64,000 nucleotides of DNA from an uncultured Victivallales bacterium (GTDB taxonomy: Bacteria; Verrucomicrobiota; Lentisphaeria; Victivallales; UBA1829): contig CAKUDG010000005.1 in NCBI GenBank assembly GCA_934644965.1, positions 1 to 64,000 on the forward strand. The letters are read 5' to 3'. Under the pieces are notes generated by a model. The model saw only the letters and a program-made list of their open reading frames with translations. It was not told the origin of the DNA and made no database searches. The position numbers and the translations under genes are program-made. Within the stretch, counting starts at the first letter, position 1, and every line of letters begins with the position of its first letter. This document shows positions 16,112 through 25,000 of the stretch, piece after piece.

Positions 16112-18835
16112 GTGGCAATGAAGAAAAACCTCTTTCAGGTCAGCGGAATGAGCTGCGCCGCATGCCGGAATCATGTGGAAAAAGCCGTGAGGAAAGTTCC
16201 GGGAGTGCGGGAAGTGGAAGTCCATTTGATTACTGGCGTCATGACCGTCGTCTGCGATTTCCTGCCGGATGAGGGGGAGGCGGAAACCAGGATTATCCGC
16301 GCAGTGGAAAAAGCGGGTTACGGGGCTTCGCCCCTGCCCTCTTCTTCCTCTCTGCTCTCCTCTTCCGCGCGGACAGCAGATCGCGGTGGGAAAACAACGG
16401 CAGCAGGGAAACGCCTGACTTCTCCTCCATCCGGCAGGGTGACACCTTCTGAAAGAGCGGATCGGGAAGCGGCATTCCTGAAACGTTGTTTTCTTCAGTC
16501 GCTTCTGTTTCTGATTCCGCTTCTGTACCTTTCCATGCATACGATGCTCTGTCTGCCGTTTCCCCAGGCACTGGAGGGGAAGGCGCAGGGTCTGCCGGGG
16601 GCGCTGGTCCAGATTCTGCTTCTGCTGCCGATCCTGCTGATCAACAGGAGATTTTTCAAATCAGGGGCGGGGACTCTGCTCCGGGGTGCGCCGAACATGG
16701 ATTCCCTGGTCGCCATCGGTTCCGGAGCGGCGGTCTGCTACGGGATTCTCACCCTGGCGAGGACGTGCTTCCAGGCAGCAGGAGAAGGAGCGGCGGCAAC
16801 TGCAGCGACTGGAGGAACCGGAGGCAGCGGATGGGGCGGCGGAGAAGCGCTGTATTTTGAATCCGCCGGCATGATCCTCACTCTCATTACACTGGGAAAA
16901 TATCTGGAGGCGAAATCCAGGGGAAAAACCACAGCGGCACTCTCAAAACTTCTCACGCTGGCGCCGGAAACGGCATTTGTCATCCGGGATGGAGGAAGAG
17001 AAATGGAAATTCCGGTGGAGGAAGTGCTGGAGGGGGATCTGATCGTCATCCGCCCCGGGCAGTCGATTCCTGTCGACGGCACGGTGACAGAGGGGGTCTC
17101 CTCCGTGAATCAGTCCGCCATCACAGGGGAGAGTCTTCCTGTGGAAAAACACCCGGGCGACAAGGTGTTTTCCGCAAGCATCAACGGTCACGGCACATTC
17201 CGTTTCCGTGCGGAGGAGGTGGGGGAGAACACCACATTGTCCAAAATCATCCGCCTGGTGGAGGAGGCGGCAAATTCCAAGGCGCCAATTGCGAGACTTG
17301 CGGACAGGATCAGCGGAGTGTTCGTCCCTGCGGTCATCGGGATTGCCGTGCTGACCTTCGCAGGATGGATGCTTGCGGGGGCGGAGACGGGTTTTGCCCT
17401 TTCCTGCGCCGTTGCCGTGCTGGTGGTGTCCTGCCCCTGCGCACTCGGTCTGGCGACTCCGGTCGCAGTCATGACGGCCGCGGGAAAAGGGGCGGAATAC
17501 GGAATCCTCTTCAAATCCGCCGTGGCGCTGGAAAATGCAAACGCAGTCAACTGTGTCGTCCTTGACAAAACGGGGACCGTGACGGAAGGCAGACCGAAAG
17601 TCGTTGCCCTGGTCCCCGCTGAAGGATTCCCGGAACAGGAGCTGCTGCTTCTGGCAGCCTCTCTGGAAAAAGCCTCCGAACACCCCCTCGCCCAGGCCGT
17701 GCAGGCCGAGGCGGAAAAAAGACGGATGCAGCTGCTGCCCGTGGAACAGTTCCGTGCCGTTCCAGGACAGGGAATCGCAGGACAGATCCGGGGGAAGAAC
17801 TGTCTGGCAGGGAACGAAGCGTTTTTGAAGGGAAACGGTGTGGTGGAACTGCCCCCTCTCCTCTCGGAAAATGCGTCAAGACTTGCGGAAGAAGGAAACA
17901 CGCCGCTCTTCTTCGCGGAAAACGGAAAGGCTGCGGGATTCATCGCCGTCGCGGATCCACTGAAAAAAGACAGCATAAGAGCATTGCGGGCTTTTGAGGA
18001 AATGAAAATCGAAGTGGTCATGATGACGGGAGACAGCCGCAGAAGTGCAGACGCTGTCGGGAGACGTCTCGGCATCAGGCGGATTCTTTCCGAAGTCCTG
18101 CCGCAGGACAAGGAACGCGAACTGCGGAGACTTCAGGAAGAGGAAGGAAAAAAGACCGCAATGATCGGTGACGGAATCAACGATGCGCCAGCCCTCGTCC
18201 GCGCGGATCTCGGAATCGCAATCGGGGCGGGAACGGACATCGCCATCGAATCCGCTGACGTCGTTCTGCTGAAAAGCGCTCTCACGGACGCGGTCACGGC
18301 TCTTCAGCTCGGCAGAGCCGTCATCAGGAACATCCGGATGAATCTTTTCTGGGCCTTCTTCTACAACTGTGCCGGAATCCCGCTCGCGGCGGGACTGTTC
18401 CAGCCAGTCCTCGGGTGGACTCTGAATCCGGAATTCGCTGCCGCGGCAATGTGCCTGAGTTCGGTTTCCGTGGTGACGAATGCTCTCAGACTCCGATTCT
18501 TCCATCCCTCCCTTCCCCCGGAGGAGGAGGAAGAGGAAACAGCAGAAGAAAAGACAAAACCGGAGGTTTTTTTACAGAATACAATTGAAACTCAAAAGGA
18601 GAACGGAGTCATGAGAAGAAAAATCATTTCTGTGGAAGGTATGACGTGCGCTCACTGCAAGGCGTCGGTGGAAAAGGCGTTGAAAAAGATGGACGGCGTT
18701 GCAGATGCACAAGTCAGCCTGGAGGAAAAAGCGGCTGTCGTCACCCTGATGTCCGATGTCCCGGACGATCTCCTTATCAAAACCGTCAACGATCTCGATT
18801 TTCAGGCCGTCTCCGTCCGGGACGAAAAAGGATAA
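16112..18835 (+). CDS. copA: copper-translocating P1B-type ATPase with N- and C-terminal HMA domains
   Basis: A 907-residue inner-membrane pump that exports Cu(I) with ATP. An N-terminal HMA domain has GMSCAAC (Cys15, Cys18). The core has the intramembrane CPC motif (residues 441-443, SCPCALGLATP), the phosphorylated Asp485 in DKTGTVTEG, the TGE motif and GDGINDAP. Unusually, a complete second HMA domain with GMTCAHC follows the last membrane helices (residues 834-907). Low-complexity stretches are inserted at about 73-118 (Ser/Pro/Arg) and 222-245 (Gly/Ala/Thr) within variable loops. The GTG at 16112 has AAGGAG 10 bases upstream; the ATG at 16118 is too far from it. A hairpin with T-run follows at 18848-18887. 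Copper is the best guess from CPC; silver is possible. Confidence 0.93.
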   Translation: MAMKKNLFQVSGMSCAACRNHVEKAVRKVPGVREVEVHLITGVMTVVCDFLPDEGEAETRIIRAVEKAGYGASPLPSSSSLLSSSARTADRGGKTTAAGKRLTSPPSGRVTPSERADREAAFLKRCFLQSLLFLIPLLYLSMHTMLCLPFPQALEGKAQGLPGALVQILLLLPILLINRRFFKSGAGTLLRGAPNMDSLVAIGSGAAVCYGILTLARTCFQAAGEGAAATAATGGTGGSGWGGGEALYFESAGMILTLITLGKYLEAKSRGKTTAALSKLLTLAPETAFVIRDGGREMEIPVEEVLEGDLIVIRPGQSIPVDGTVTEGVSSVNQSAITGESLPVEKHPGDKVFSASINGHGTFRFRAEEVGENTTLSKIIRLVEEAANSKAPIARLADRISGVFVPAVIGIAVLTFAGWMLAGAETGFALSCAVAVLVVSCPCALGLATPVAVMTAAGKGAEYGILFKSAVALENANAVNCVVLDKTGTVTEGRPKVVALVPAEGFPEQELLLLAASLEKASEHPLAQAVQAEAEKRRMQLLPVEQFRAVPGQGIAGQIRGKNCLAGNEAFLKGNGVVELPPLLSENASRLAEEGNTPLFFAENGKAAGFIAVADPLKKDSIRALRAFEEMKIEVVMMTGDSRRSADAVGRRLGIRRILSEVLPQDKERELRRLQEEEGKKTAMIGDGINDAPALVRADLGIAIGAGTDIAIESADVVLLKSALTDAVTALQLGRAVIRNIRMNLFWAFFYNCAGIPLAAGLFQPVLGWTLNPEFAAAAMCLSSVSVVTNALRLRFFHPSLPPEEEEEETAEEKTKPEVFLQNTIETQKENGVMRRKIISVEGMTCAHCKASVEKALKKMDGVADAQVSLEEKAAVVTLMSDVPDDLLIKTVNDLDFQAVSVRDEKG
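18611..18835 (+). CDS. CopZ-like copper chaperone, in-frame internal start within copA
   Basis: The last 74 codons of copA form a self-contained HMA/CopZ protein beginning MRRKIISVEGMTCAHC. Its ATG at 18611 has AAAGGAG at 9 bases, better placed than the ribosome sites of many genes in this window. Just upstream, the linker is encoded by A/T-rich DNA (TTTTTTACAGAATACAATTG) that looks like former intergenic or promoter sequence. I infer that copZ was once separate and became fused when a stop codon was lost, and that a free CopZ may still be made. It may instead act only as a C-terminal domain of the pump. Confidence 0.45.
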   Translation: MRRKIISVEGMTCAHCKASVEKALKKMDGVADAQVSLEEKAAVVTLMSDVPDDLLIKTVNDLDFQAVSVRDEKG

Positions 18836-18847
18836 AAGCGCAACAGA

Positions 18848-18887
18848 AGAAGAGAAGCCTTTTCTCTTCTCTCTTCTTCTTTTTTTC
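18848..18887 (+). terminator. intrinsic terminator after copA
   Basis: AGAAGAGAA pairs with TTCTCTTCT (9 bp) around a five-base loop, and a T-run begins about ten bases later near 18880. It lies 12 bp after the copA stop. The stem is A/G-rich, so it is weaker than a GC-rich terminator. Confidence 0.55.
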
Positions 18888-18959
18888 CCGTTCTCCTTTC
18901 TTGTCCGCTTTCCGGTTCTTTTTTCCTGCTCTCCGGAGAGTGCCCGAGGAAGGGGGTAT

Positions 18960-19781
18960 TCAGATCTCAAACTCAAGTCCGTCGTAACAGACCGTGATCC
19001 CGTTCGGGGAAAAGAACGCTTCCATATCGGCATGAAGAGGCGCTCCGTTATGCGAGAAATGGTTGGTGAAGACCAGGGAGGACGGAGTGAGGGCGCCGAT
19101 ACGGAGAAGTTCGTCCCGGAAAGCGAGAGTTTTATCTCCGTCGAGATGCCCGTCATAATTCATCTTTCTGAGCGGACTGGTCGATTCAATGACGGCCGCA
19201 TCCAGAGCGGCATCCCTGACCATTTCCCAGGACTCGCTCTTCCACCATCCTGTATCGTTGGCTATCAGAATCTTTTTCCCGTTTCTCTCCAGGACGAAAT
19301 TCAGCGCCGTTTCCTCCGGGGAGGCATGAGAGGCCTCAATCGGAAAAATCCGGATGTCTCCGGATGTCACGGAAACACCGGGGGAAAGAAGATGCTCCCG
19401 GATCTTGTGCAGAGAAAAGCCCGGAGCCGGGATCTGGGCAAGAATCCGGTTCAGGGAACTCTGGTTCGCATACAGATCAATTTCCTTCGTCACATGGGAG
19501 AAGCCGGGCCGCCGCCAGGAAAGATCTACGGGGTTCAGATGATCTTCGTGGGAATGAGTGATCAGAATCCGGCGGATCCGGGTAAGGTCAATGTCGAACT
19601 CCAGAGTCTGTGCATAGATGTCGGGCCCGAAATCAACGAGAGTATCGTCGTCGATCAGATAACAGGTCCGTCGGCGGACGTCGCACCCCTTGTTTTTCCT
19701 TGCATGAGCGCAGACCGGACATTCACACCACAGTGCGGGAACAGCTTCTGCAGCAGAGGATCCCAGAACTTTGATTTTCAT
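18960..19781 (-). CDS. PhnP/PqqB-like MBL-fold metal hydrolase
   Basis: A 273-residue metallo-beta-lactamase-fold protein. It starts with MKIKVLGSSAAEAVPALWC, followed by the CECPVC cysteine cluster that in PhnP binds a structural zinc. The catalytic HxHxDH is THSHEDHL near residue 90, a later histidine in IEASHAS and an Asp in ANDTGWW complete the metal site, and FTNHFSHNGAP closes the domain. PhnP hydrolyses cyclic phosphodiesters during phosphonate use; no phn genes are nearby, so the substrate here is unknown. It converges with copA across a short pyrimidine-rich spacer. Confidence 0.87.
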   Translation of the reverse strand: MKIKVLGSSAAEAVPALWCECPVCAHARKNKGCDVRRRTCYLIDDDTLVDFGPDIYAQTLEFDIDLTRIRRILITHSHEDHLNPVDLSWRRPGFSHVTKEIDLYANQSSLNRILAQIPAPGFSLHKIREHLLSPGVSVTSGDIRIFPIEASHASPEETALNFVLERNGKKILIANDTGWWKSESWEMVRDAALDAAVIESTSPLRKMNYDGHLDGDKTLAFRDELLRIGALTPSSLVFTNHFSHNGAPLHADMEAFFSPNGITVCYDGLEFEI

Positions 19782-20107
19782 GGCAGCAACCTTCCTGGTG
19801 ATATCGCGGGGGAAAAATCAGCGGGGAAAAAGAAAATGGAAATGAGAAAGAAAAAGAGGGAGATACGGTTCTGAGTTCCCGGCAAAAAAAGAAAGGGGGG
19901 AAAAAAACGCAGATTCCATCTTCTTTTCCCCCGGCCCCTCCCCCGCACACACGCTCTTCAAATCTCTCTTTTCACATCTTCCTTTTCCGTTCTGAGTTCC
20001 TGAAGGGGGGGGAAAAGCATCGTTTCTCCCCTTTCCTTCAGTCTTTTCTCCGCGGACTTTTTACGGATATGAAAGCCTTTTCCCGATCTTTCCGAAACAC
20101 GGTTTCA
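19782..20107. other. gene-free spacer, purine/pyrimidine-rich
   Basis: I see no supported gene here. Long stretches are almost purely A/G on the plus strand (about 19810-19910), then almost purely C/T (19920-20050), with a run of G near 20006. No clear terminator hairpin is seen. Confidence 0.6.
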
Positions 20108-20917
20108 TCAGAATTCGGGAAGTCTTGTCGTTTTTTCAAATTCCTCATTAACGAACGCCGCGGGGAGCAGCGCTTCCGTCAGCGGATCGGCATCCGGGGC
20201 ACAGAATCCCAGCGGGTTGTGGCGGATCCAGCCTTCCGCATACGCATAACGGCAGGACATGCGCCCGAAATAGACGCCTCTGTCCACAAGATCCTGAATA
20301 TAGGCGTTGTTTCCCTGGCTGATGTCCAGCCATGACTGCTGGCTTTTATGGCAGGCCAGCATCTGTTTCTTGGTTTCCATGACCGATGTGATGTCCACGA
20401 AGATTCCTGGAATCACGGGGCGGCGGAGTCCGTCTGACAAACTGTGGGGCATGGAATGATACACCGTCACAGGATCATCGAATTTCTGCGAGGGACGGCA
20501 GCACTTCGCATTGCCCATCCCGCGGCAGAAAACCGCTGAAACGGCGAGACGTCCCGCGTTCACGTGATCCTCCATGTAATCATAGGGCCCGTGGGTCAGG
20601 ACAATGGAGGGACGGACGTCGCGGATCTCCGGAAGCAGCTTCCCGAAGAGCTCCTGATTGTAGAACACCTCCAGATCGTCGCAGATGCTCTCATGATAAT
20701 GGAAGCCGGCGATGGCGCAGGAATTCATGGCTTCTTCGCGGCGCATTTTCACGATGGTGGGATAATCGTATTTTTCCGTCCCCAGACTGCCGTTGGCGAT
20801 GTTCATGTAATGGACCTCGTATCCGACTTCCTTCAGACGGAGAAGCGTGCCGGCCATCCCGAATTCAATGTCGTCGGGGTGACAGGCGACGGCCATAACC
20901 ACTTTTCTTTCAGACAT
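20108..20917 (-). CDS. PIG-L family N-acetylglucosamine deacetylase
   Basis: A 269-residue zinc deacetylase of the PIG-L/LmbE family. The metal motif AVACHPDDIEFGMAG (HPDD) is at residues 12-16 and the third ligand lies in DYMEDHVNAGRLAV (HxxH-like position). Such enzymes remove acetyl groups from GlcNAc-type sugars. The ATG at 20917 has AAGGAG ten bases upstream; the frame extends back to 20980 but would then overlap the NagB-like gene. It follows that gene by 43 bp, so the pair can deacetylate and then deaminate/isomerise an amino sugar. It is probably cytoplasmic, as no signal peptide is present. Confidence 0.88.
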   Translation of the reverse strand: MSERKVVMAVACHPDDIEFGMAGTLLRLKEVGYEVHYMNIANGSLGTEKYDYPTIVKMRREEAMNSCAIAGFHYHESICDDLEVFYNQELFGKLLPEIRDVRPSIVLTHGPYDYMEDHVNAGRLAVSAVFCRGMGNAKCCRPSQKFDDPVTVYHSMPHSLSDGLRRPVIPGIFVDITSVMETKKQMLACHKSQQSWLDISQGNNAYIQDLVDRGVYFGRMSCRYAYAEGWIRHNPLGFCAPDADPLTEALLPAAFVNEEFEKTTRLPEF

Positions 20918-20960
20918 GATGCTTCTTCTCCTTTTCTCAGCTTCTCTTTCCGGATTTCTC

Positions 20961-21887
20961 TCAGTGCATTTCCACGTCACAGGTCCCGAAGCCGAGGCGG
21001 AAGAAGCTGAACGTCACATCCGGATGATCCGAAAGCAGGGACATCGGCACTGCGCTGTCCGCAATCTTCTTGGAAATCATGTAGGTGCTCAGGCGCATCC
21101 CGAACGGATTGTCGTGGTGTCCCGGATGCCAGATGGAGATCTTTTCCGCCTTCCAGGTCTGAAGCGGCCCCACGGTGACGGCCTGGCTCGGAACATTCTG
21201 AACCGTCCCTCCCCCGGACGTGCGCGCATTCTGGATCAGCGTAATCGGATGCAGATTCACCACCCGGGTGGAGAGGCGGCGGTATTCCTCCGGAGTCGGG
21301 GGATTGTCCTGATAACGACCTTCCCGTTTGACCGGATCATTGAACGCCCAGTGTTTCGTTTCACCCTGTCCACCCTGCATGAGCACGCAACGGAAACGGT
21401 CCCAGGACTCCACATATTTTTCCGGATTCTCGGAGGGGAAATGAAGATTTTCCGCTGGCATCGCCAGTTCCGGACGGATCCGGTTGAAGCAGAGTTCCAT
21501 ATCCGCTTTCGCAAAACCGAGCGGGAAATGAATGTCTGCCGCCTTCCCGTCGACAATCCATTCATCCATGCCCCAGAAATGACAGTTCTTCAGATTCAGA
21601 TTCATGGCATTGACCATCTGGGCCACAATCGGAAGCTGTTCGGTCGGGCCGATGGGGCCGCAGACGCCGCAGGGACGTTCAGGAGTCGCCTGAAGCCAGG
21701 CACTGATATATTCCAGAGCTTCAGCGGCATAAAATTCCTGAATCGTGTCGTAAATATTGATTTTGAAGCCGGGGCGTTCGTAATCCTTCAGGGTATCGAT
21801 CGTGATTTTGGCGGCCTCGTCAAGAATACTTCTGTCCAGGGTCGTGTAATCCCACCATTCCGGTGCGAGTTTGCTGAGTGCTCTCAT
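20961..21887 (-). CDS. NagB/6-phosphogluconolactonase-family protein (glucosamine-6-phosphate isomerase-like)
   Basis: A 308-residue protein with the NagB-RpiA fold. An isomerase-type segment CGPIGPTEQLPIVAQMV sits where NagB has its phosphate loop, and HFWGMDEWIVDGK corresponds to the NagB active-site region FNMDEYVG. It is longer than typical NagB (about 260), and the GGxGxxGHxAFNEP loop is changed to MQGGQGETKHWAFNDP, so it is a divergent subgroup. Deamination/isomerisation of glucosamine-6-phosphate is inferred from fold and from the adjoining PIG-L deacetylase. I prefer the ATG at 21887 (AAGGA close upstream) to the one at 21899. An AAGCGCTT palindrome lies about 90 bp upstream. Confidence 0.83.
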   Translation of the reverse strand: MRALSKLAPEWWDYTTLDRSILDEAAKITIDTLKDYERPGFKINIYDTIQEFYAAEALEYISAWLQATPERPCGVCGPIGPTEQLPIVAQMVNAMNLNLKNCHFWGMDEWIVDGKAADIHFPLGFAKADMELCFNRIRPELAMPAENLHFPSENPEKYVESWDRFRCVLMQGGQGETKHWAFNDPVKREGRYQDNPPTPEEYRRLSTRVVNLHPITLIQNARTSGGGTVQNVPSQAVTVGPLQTWKAEKISIWHPGHHDNPFGMRLSTYMISKKIADSAVPMSLLSDHPDVTFSFFRLGFGTCDVEMH

Positions 21888-21971
21888 CTTTCCTTGCATC
21901 CTTTCGCGTTTGGATTGTAACGGTTGTGAAACGGATTTTTCCGGAGCTAATCTACAGTCTTCCCCGACGTT

Positions 21972-21985
21972 TTCAAGCGCTTCCC
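21972..21985. promoter_or_regulatory. possible LacI-type operator upstream of the amino-sugar pair
   Basis: AAGCGCTT is a perfect 8-bp palindrome centred on CG, with GAAC-like flanks (minus strand GGGAAGCGCTTGAAA), resembling operators of LacI/GalR regulators. No such regulator is in the window, so this rests on pattern alone. Confidence 0.25.
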
Positions 21986-22092
21986 GGGCTCATTCGAGAA
22001 ACTTTTCCCCTGTTCCTCCGCCTGCGCGGCGACTCCGGACAATGTTGCCGGAACCGGGAGAAAGAGACAAGGGGTAAACGGCTCGTCCGGGA

Positions 22093-25000
22093 TCATCCCG
22101 GAGCGGAAGAAGAAGATTTTTTCCCCGGAAGCAGAACCTCTCGGATCATTTTTTCAAGAGACGCCGCTGTGATCGGCTTGAGAAGGATGGAGTCAAAGAC
22201 TTTTTCCTGCGCGGAAAGGGCTTCGGCGTCCGCAGTGACGGCGATGACGGGAAGAGCGATGCCGGGATCGGAAAGGATCTGCCCGGCCAATTCGGCTCCG
22301 CTCATGCCCGGCATCCAGATATCTGTCAGAACCGCGTCAAAGCGGAGCTGCCTTTCTTTCAGAAGACGCAGCGCCTCAGGGCCGGAATACGCCAGGGTAC
22401 ACTCCACGTTCAGTCTGTTCAGAATAGCCTGAAGGAGTTTCAGATTCATCGGGACGTCGTCGACCAAAAGCATGCGGATCGGGGCGCGGGCGCTGTCTCC
22501 GGACGCGGTCTTTCCGGGAGGATTCTCCCGGTTCCGGAGCGCTCCTTCCCGCACGGGTCCCCCGCCCGGAGTTTTTCCCTCTTTCTTTTTCTCCTTTTCC
22601 TCCGGAAGGAATTTCACCGGGTCGGTTCCTTCCGCAAGCTGCCGCTCCTCCGGCGGAGAGTCATTGCCGGAATCATATGCCACATCCTCCAGGACAACGG
22701 TGAAGACACTGCCTTCCCCTGGTGTGCTCTCCAGATGGATCGTCCCCCCCATCCGGTCGACCAGTCTGCGGCAGATGGCAAGCCCCAGGCCGGATCCTTC
22801 ATAAATATGATTCCCGCGCGCCGAATTCTCCTCTCGGACAAAGGGGTCAAAAATCTTCCGGACATATTCGGGGGAAATCCCTATCCCCGTGTCGCTCACC
22901 TGAATCGAAAGAATCCCCGACGCATGTCCGGGACGCGGACAGAAAAAGACCGAGAGACTCACCTCTCCGAACGGCGTGAACTTCACCGCGTTCCCCAGAA
23001 GATTGAACACCACCTGACGCAGACGGAGATGATCCACATACAACGGCCTCTCCAGACCCGACACATGACTGCGGACCGTCAGATTCTTTTCCTTCGCCTT
23101 CAGTTTGAACACGGAGACGGCCTCCTTCACAAGCTCCGTCATGTCCGTCCTGACAGGCAGCATGTTCAGCTGCCCCGCCTCCAGGCTCGAAAGATCCAGA
23201 ACCCCGTTCACCAGATTCAAAAGCGCATTCCCCGCCATATGGATCGAACGCAGATACTCCTCCTGCTCTTCACGGTCGACCACACCGCTCTGGAGAAGTT
23301 CGCTGAAGCCGATCACGGCGTTCAGGGGCGTGCGCAGTTCGTGACTGACCGTCGCGATGAAATAGCTTTTTGCCCGGTCCGCCGCCTGCGCCAGTTCCAT
23401 GGCTTTTTGAAGTTCCTGCTTCTGGCGCGTAATCTCCGTGATGTCCACATCTGACACCAGGACCGAACTGATCCTTCCCTGACGGTCCAGCAGAGGCTGG
23501 GCCGTCGAAAGAAAACGTCTTCCTTTGAAAAATTCATGCTCGGCGCTCTGCATTCTGCCCGTTTTCAGAGCCAGGCGCATCGGACACCAGTCCGGTGGCT
23601 CCGGAGCCCGGCAGAACACGCTGTAGCATTTCTCTCCGCGGATTTCATCCAGATTGCGTCCAGTTTCCTTCAGTGCGCTGGGATTCGCCGCAATGATCCC
23701 GTAGTTCGGGTCCAGAATCGTAATCGGTATGGAAATGCTGTTCACAATCTGGCGCTGGAGTGCAACGCTGTCCTCAATCCGCGCAATCTGGCGCTGACGC
23801 TCACGGGCAAGAAGAAACAGATTGGAAATGCTGTGCAGCATCAGCACATCGCAATCGGAAAATTCCCGCCCCGCATGGACAAACTCCATTCCCACAACCC
23901 CCTGGACATCCCCTTGCGCAGGAAAACCGCTCAGCAGCAGAGAACGGATCCCACGCTTCCGGAGAGACTCCGCCACAGCTTCCAGGCCCTTTGGAACTGC
24001 ATCCATGTCCGAAAGAATCAGATATTTGCGCGTTCGGAGAACGTGTTCCCATTCCGCCGGGAAAGTGCTGCGGTGCAGAAGGAAAGGGCTCCCACCGGAA
24101 CCCGTGTCCGGAGGAGATGATGATGAAGAAGGAGAAGACGCCTCTTTCTTCTTCGCCTCCTCCCTGAGCCCGGTCCTGCCGTTTTCCGCTTCCACCTTCT
24201 CCGGAACACCGGGGGAGTGCTGCTGCGGCGGGGACTGCGGGAATGGCTGCTCCTGAGAAATCTGCTGCGACGGAGAAGAAGCGGCGGCGGAATCCCGCAC
24301 CCATTCGTATTCGCAATCGACGGGATTGCTGTTTTCGTCCCGGAGACGGACAAGATAACAGCGGTCGGCACCGGCATTTTCGCCGATGATCCGGAGCATG
24401 TCGTTCACAGCGCGGTTGAAATCGTTTTCCAGAGTGATGCGTGTCAGGGACTCGTTGAAGATGCGTTCGCTTCTGGAAAAATCGTTCAGGCGGCGGATCG
24501 TCTGTTTCTGCTGTTCTTCCAGAGCGTACTGGTCGGAAATGTCGATGCCCATCCCGATCAGGAGACGGGTGCCGTTAGACTGGCGGATGACGTTCTTGAT
24601 CGTGCGGACAACCAGTTTCTGATTGTTTTCGTTGGTCAGGAATTCACGCATGTCCATGCTGCCGCCGGATTCCAGGAGCTTGAGGTCGTCGCGGCGGAAT
24701 TTTTCGGCGGCTTCGTCGTCGAGCGTGAAGATGTCGCGGTCGAAACGGCCGATGACCCGTTCGGACTTGACGCCTGTCAGATTTTCAAAGCCGTGATTGC
24801 ACATGACATAGCGGAAATCGTCGTCGGCATTTTTCACAAAGAGATAGCCCGGGAGATTGTTCATGATGCTGCCGAGAAGATTGAGATTGTCACGGTATCG
24901 GATTTCATTTTCCCGGGCGCGGGTGATATCCTGAATGACGCCGCAGAATTCCCTGCCTTCGCCGGAATGATCGTCGCTGCGTTCCATTCGTATTTCATAG

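Noticed and set aside
15870..16121. Plus-strand frame of 83 codons that ends over the copA start
   Set aside because: The stop/start overlap is tempting, but there is no ribosome site, the sequence is basic and Glu/Gly-rich from the purine tract, and a competing frame is on the other strand.
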